Origin: Paramecium sonneborni
Taxonomy: Eukaryota; Ciliophora; Oligohymenophorea; Peniculida; Parameciidae
DNA length: 64,000 bases
Assembly: GCA_905182985.1 (NCBI GenBank)
Contig: CAJJDN010000089.1
Span: 328,071-392,070, forward strand
Reading direction: 5' to 3'
In this document: positions 62,656-64,000 of the stretch, piece after piece
Position numbering within the stretch: position 1 is the stretch's first letter
Layout: each line of letters starts with the position of its first letter
Notes under the pieces: model-generated
The model's database searches: none
What the model was told of the DNA's origin: nothing
What the model saw: the letters and a program-made list of their open reading frames with translations, nothing else
Program-made: the position numbers and the translations under genes

Positions 62656-64000
62656 TCAACGTTCAGTTATCTAAACTTTTGATTTAGCAAGTCTAAGACA
62701 TGGATATAATGGATCTATGGTTTGAATTGTCAATTTCTAAATATAGATATATATGAAGAAAGTACAAAAGAATTAGATCTATTATTAGTCCATGTTATGG
62801 TTTTTTCTATCATATCAACTGAAATTTCAATAACATCTCCTTAAAATGATTGGAATCCTTTTTATTATCCATTAATATCCTAATCATGATGTGAATATAC
62901 ATGTCCATATCTACACATTAGATAATATCTTTTTTAAAGAGAATAAAATACCCATGTCCTATACTTGAAACATACCCTCTATAACCTTTATCAATTCGAT
63001 TTCTAAAACAGATTCCACTATAAAATTGATGTATTTACAAAATTTTGAAATAAAATGAAATTTTTCGATTTTCTGGGATTTGTTATTCACATACAACAAC
63101 TTACCAAATATCTTATTCTGCATAAGCCACCTTTTCATTTAAAGAGAGTACAATTCCTGATTATTTATAATTGTTTGAAAATTTTAGGTTTCTTTGATAA
63201 CTATTTGGATCTTAATTTTGATCACATACAACAACTTACCAAATATCTTATTCTGCATAAGCCACCTTTTCATTTAAAGAGAGTACAATTTCTGATTATT
63301 TATAATTGTTTGAAAATTTTAGGTTTCTTTGATAACTATTTGGATCTTAATTTTGATCTCTAGTATTTTACAAAAGTAAAGGAAGAGGAGCTATACTATT
63401 TTTCAAATTTTCTAGTTTATTTTTAAATATTTAGTATTATGGTGTTATACTTAGTTTATTATTTTTTGGAATTAATAACTATTCTAATATTTCTTAGTTA
63501 AAAGAGTTTTAATTTTTCTCAATCTCCAAGAATATTTGTTAAATATTGTCTTAGATTTAGTTTACTACATCATCAGTAAGACATTTTTAGTTATCTAAAC
63601 ATTTAAATACTTCCTTAAATTAGGCATAATACGAGATCTATAAACTTATATGATTATTTTACTTTTTCTAAATTATTTCTTAACTTTTCTTTTCTTTCAA
63701 TTATTTTAAAAACTATTTCCTTTAATTAATTAATTAAATCACTCAAACTGATTTGAAGATCTTTGACACATGAATCAATAGTATTAATTAATTTGTTCAA
63801 TTCTTAAACATTTATATTGTCTATTTTTCCAATTATTTATTTGTTTTCTTTATTCAAATTGAATTCTCTAATGAAATAATCAGGCTCTTTCAAAGCTTTT
63901 CTTATTGATAATAATTTTAAAATCTATCTATTTTCTTATTTTTTTTCGTTTTCAGTACATTCTTCACATGCAAATTATAACATAGAATTATTCCAGAGCA
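62656..64000 (-). CDS. TRIM-like coiled-coil/SPRY protein, 5' end beyond window
   Basis: 423 residues visible after introns of 19, 23 and 29 nt. The visible N-terminus has ACEECTENEKK, possibly the last cysteines of a zinc finger. About 200 residues of coiled coil follow (LINTIDSCVKDLQISLSDL, KIIERKEKLRNNLEKVK), then a C-terminal SPRY/B30.2-like domain: SEIVLSLNEKVAYAEQDIW, ISFYFKI, YSGICFRN, CRYGHVYSHHD, DVIEISVDMIEKTITWTNN, LYPCLRLAKSKVQIT. This is the plan of TRIM-type proteins, although no RING is visible in the window. The start of the SPRY domain is tandemly duplicated in frame (63088-63357). An internal ATG at 63983 could be the start, but the frame is open to the edge. Confidence 0.75.
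63088..63357. repeat. In-frame 135-bp tandem duplication
   Basis: Two adjacent 135-bp copies (63088-63222 and 63223-63357) differ at one base (C versus T in the CAATTCCTGA/CAATTTCTGA stretch). The unit is 45 codons and stays open in the SPRY gene, duplicating the segment from DQNQDPNSYQ through AEQDIWQVVVC. Confidence 0.95.

Noticed and set aside
63073..63104. A 32-nt intron at the edge of the tandem duplication, which would make the repeat span an exon-intron junction
   Set aside because: Splicing there would create TGA at once, whereas the unspliced frame is open and matches a SPRY strand order.
1..64000. CRISPR arrays, tRNAs, rRNAs, ciliate telomere repeats
   Set aside because: No spaced direct repeats, no tRNA B-box-like sequence, no rRNA core and no tandem CCCCAA or CCCAAA repeats were seen.

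Overview
This window reads as macronuclear DNA of a ciliate, most likely Paramecium or a close relative. Long conserved genes stay open only if TAA and TAG are read as glutamine and TGA is the sole stop. The genes are broken by very short GT...AG introns, almost all 19-33 nt, which is typical of Paramecium. Base composition is extremely AT-rich, intergenic gaps are short, and no tRNA, rRNA, CRISPR, plasmid or bacterial feature was seen. All gene models were rebuilt by hand with this code. For most multi-exon genes the coding length after intron removal is an exact multiple of three, which is the main support for the structures.

Layout, left to right. Positions 0.9-13.7 kb hold an EF-hand protein, a convergent RING1-like (RING plus RAWUL) ubiquitin ligase only 3 bp away, a C2-like/coiled-coil protein, a BRE1-like histone H2B ubiquitin ligase, and a cyclic-nucleotide-binding channel-like protein with a degenerate pore and a CCHC zinc knuckle. 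Positions 13.9-16.0 kb hold two minus-strand genes, one CFAP97-like. Positions 16.2-24.0 kb are one large inositol-trisphosphate-receptor-type Ca2+ channel (about 2,594 aa). Positions 24.1-29.9 kb are a same-strand run of small genes: an ANTH-domain protein, a membrane protein, a methyltransferase-like protein, two coiled-coil proteins and a B-box protein. Positions 30-33.6 kb hold a 14-repeat MORN protein divergent from an intact voltage-gated-type K+ channel with a cyclic-nucleotide-binding domain.

Positions 34-43.4 kb hold two small unknown genes, a CPSF73 mRNA 3'-end endonuclease, decayed sequence, an intronless GTPase with a long glutamine-rich leader, and a multispan RING-H2 ligase. Positions 44.1-52.8 kb are one giant minus-strand surface protein (about 2,889 aa: signal peptide, cysteine-rich region, long beta-helix-like repeat region, C-terminal multispan membrane block). 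Positions 53.6-56.0 kb hold a UPF1/SEN1-type SF1 helicase. The last 8 kb is sparser: a decayed gene, a small three-span membrane protein, a WD40 protein, a small secreted protein, a probable non-LTR retrotransposon remnant, and a TRIM-like coiled-coil/SPRY gene running off the right edge. That last gene carries an almost perfect in-frame 135-bp tandem duplication.

Functional themes are Ca2+ and cyclic-nucleotide signalling (EF-hand, IP3R-type channel, two CNBD channels), chromatin ubiquitination (RING1-like and BRE1-like) and mRNA processing/decay (CPSF73, UPF1-like). There is no sign of operons; genes are independent units with short spacers.
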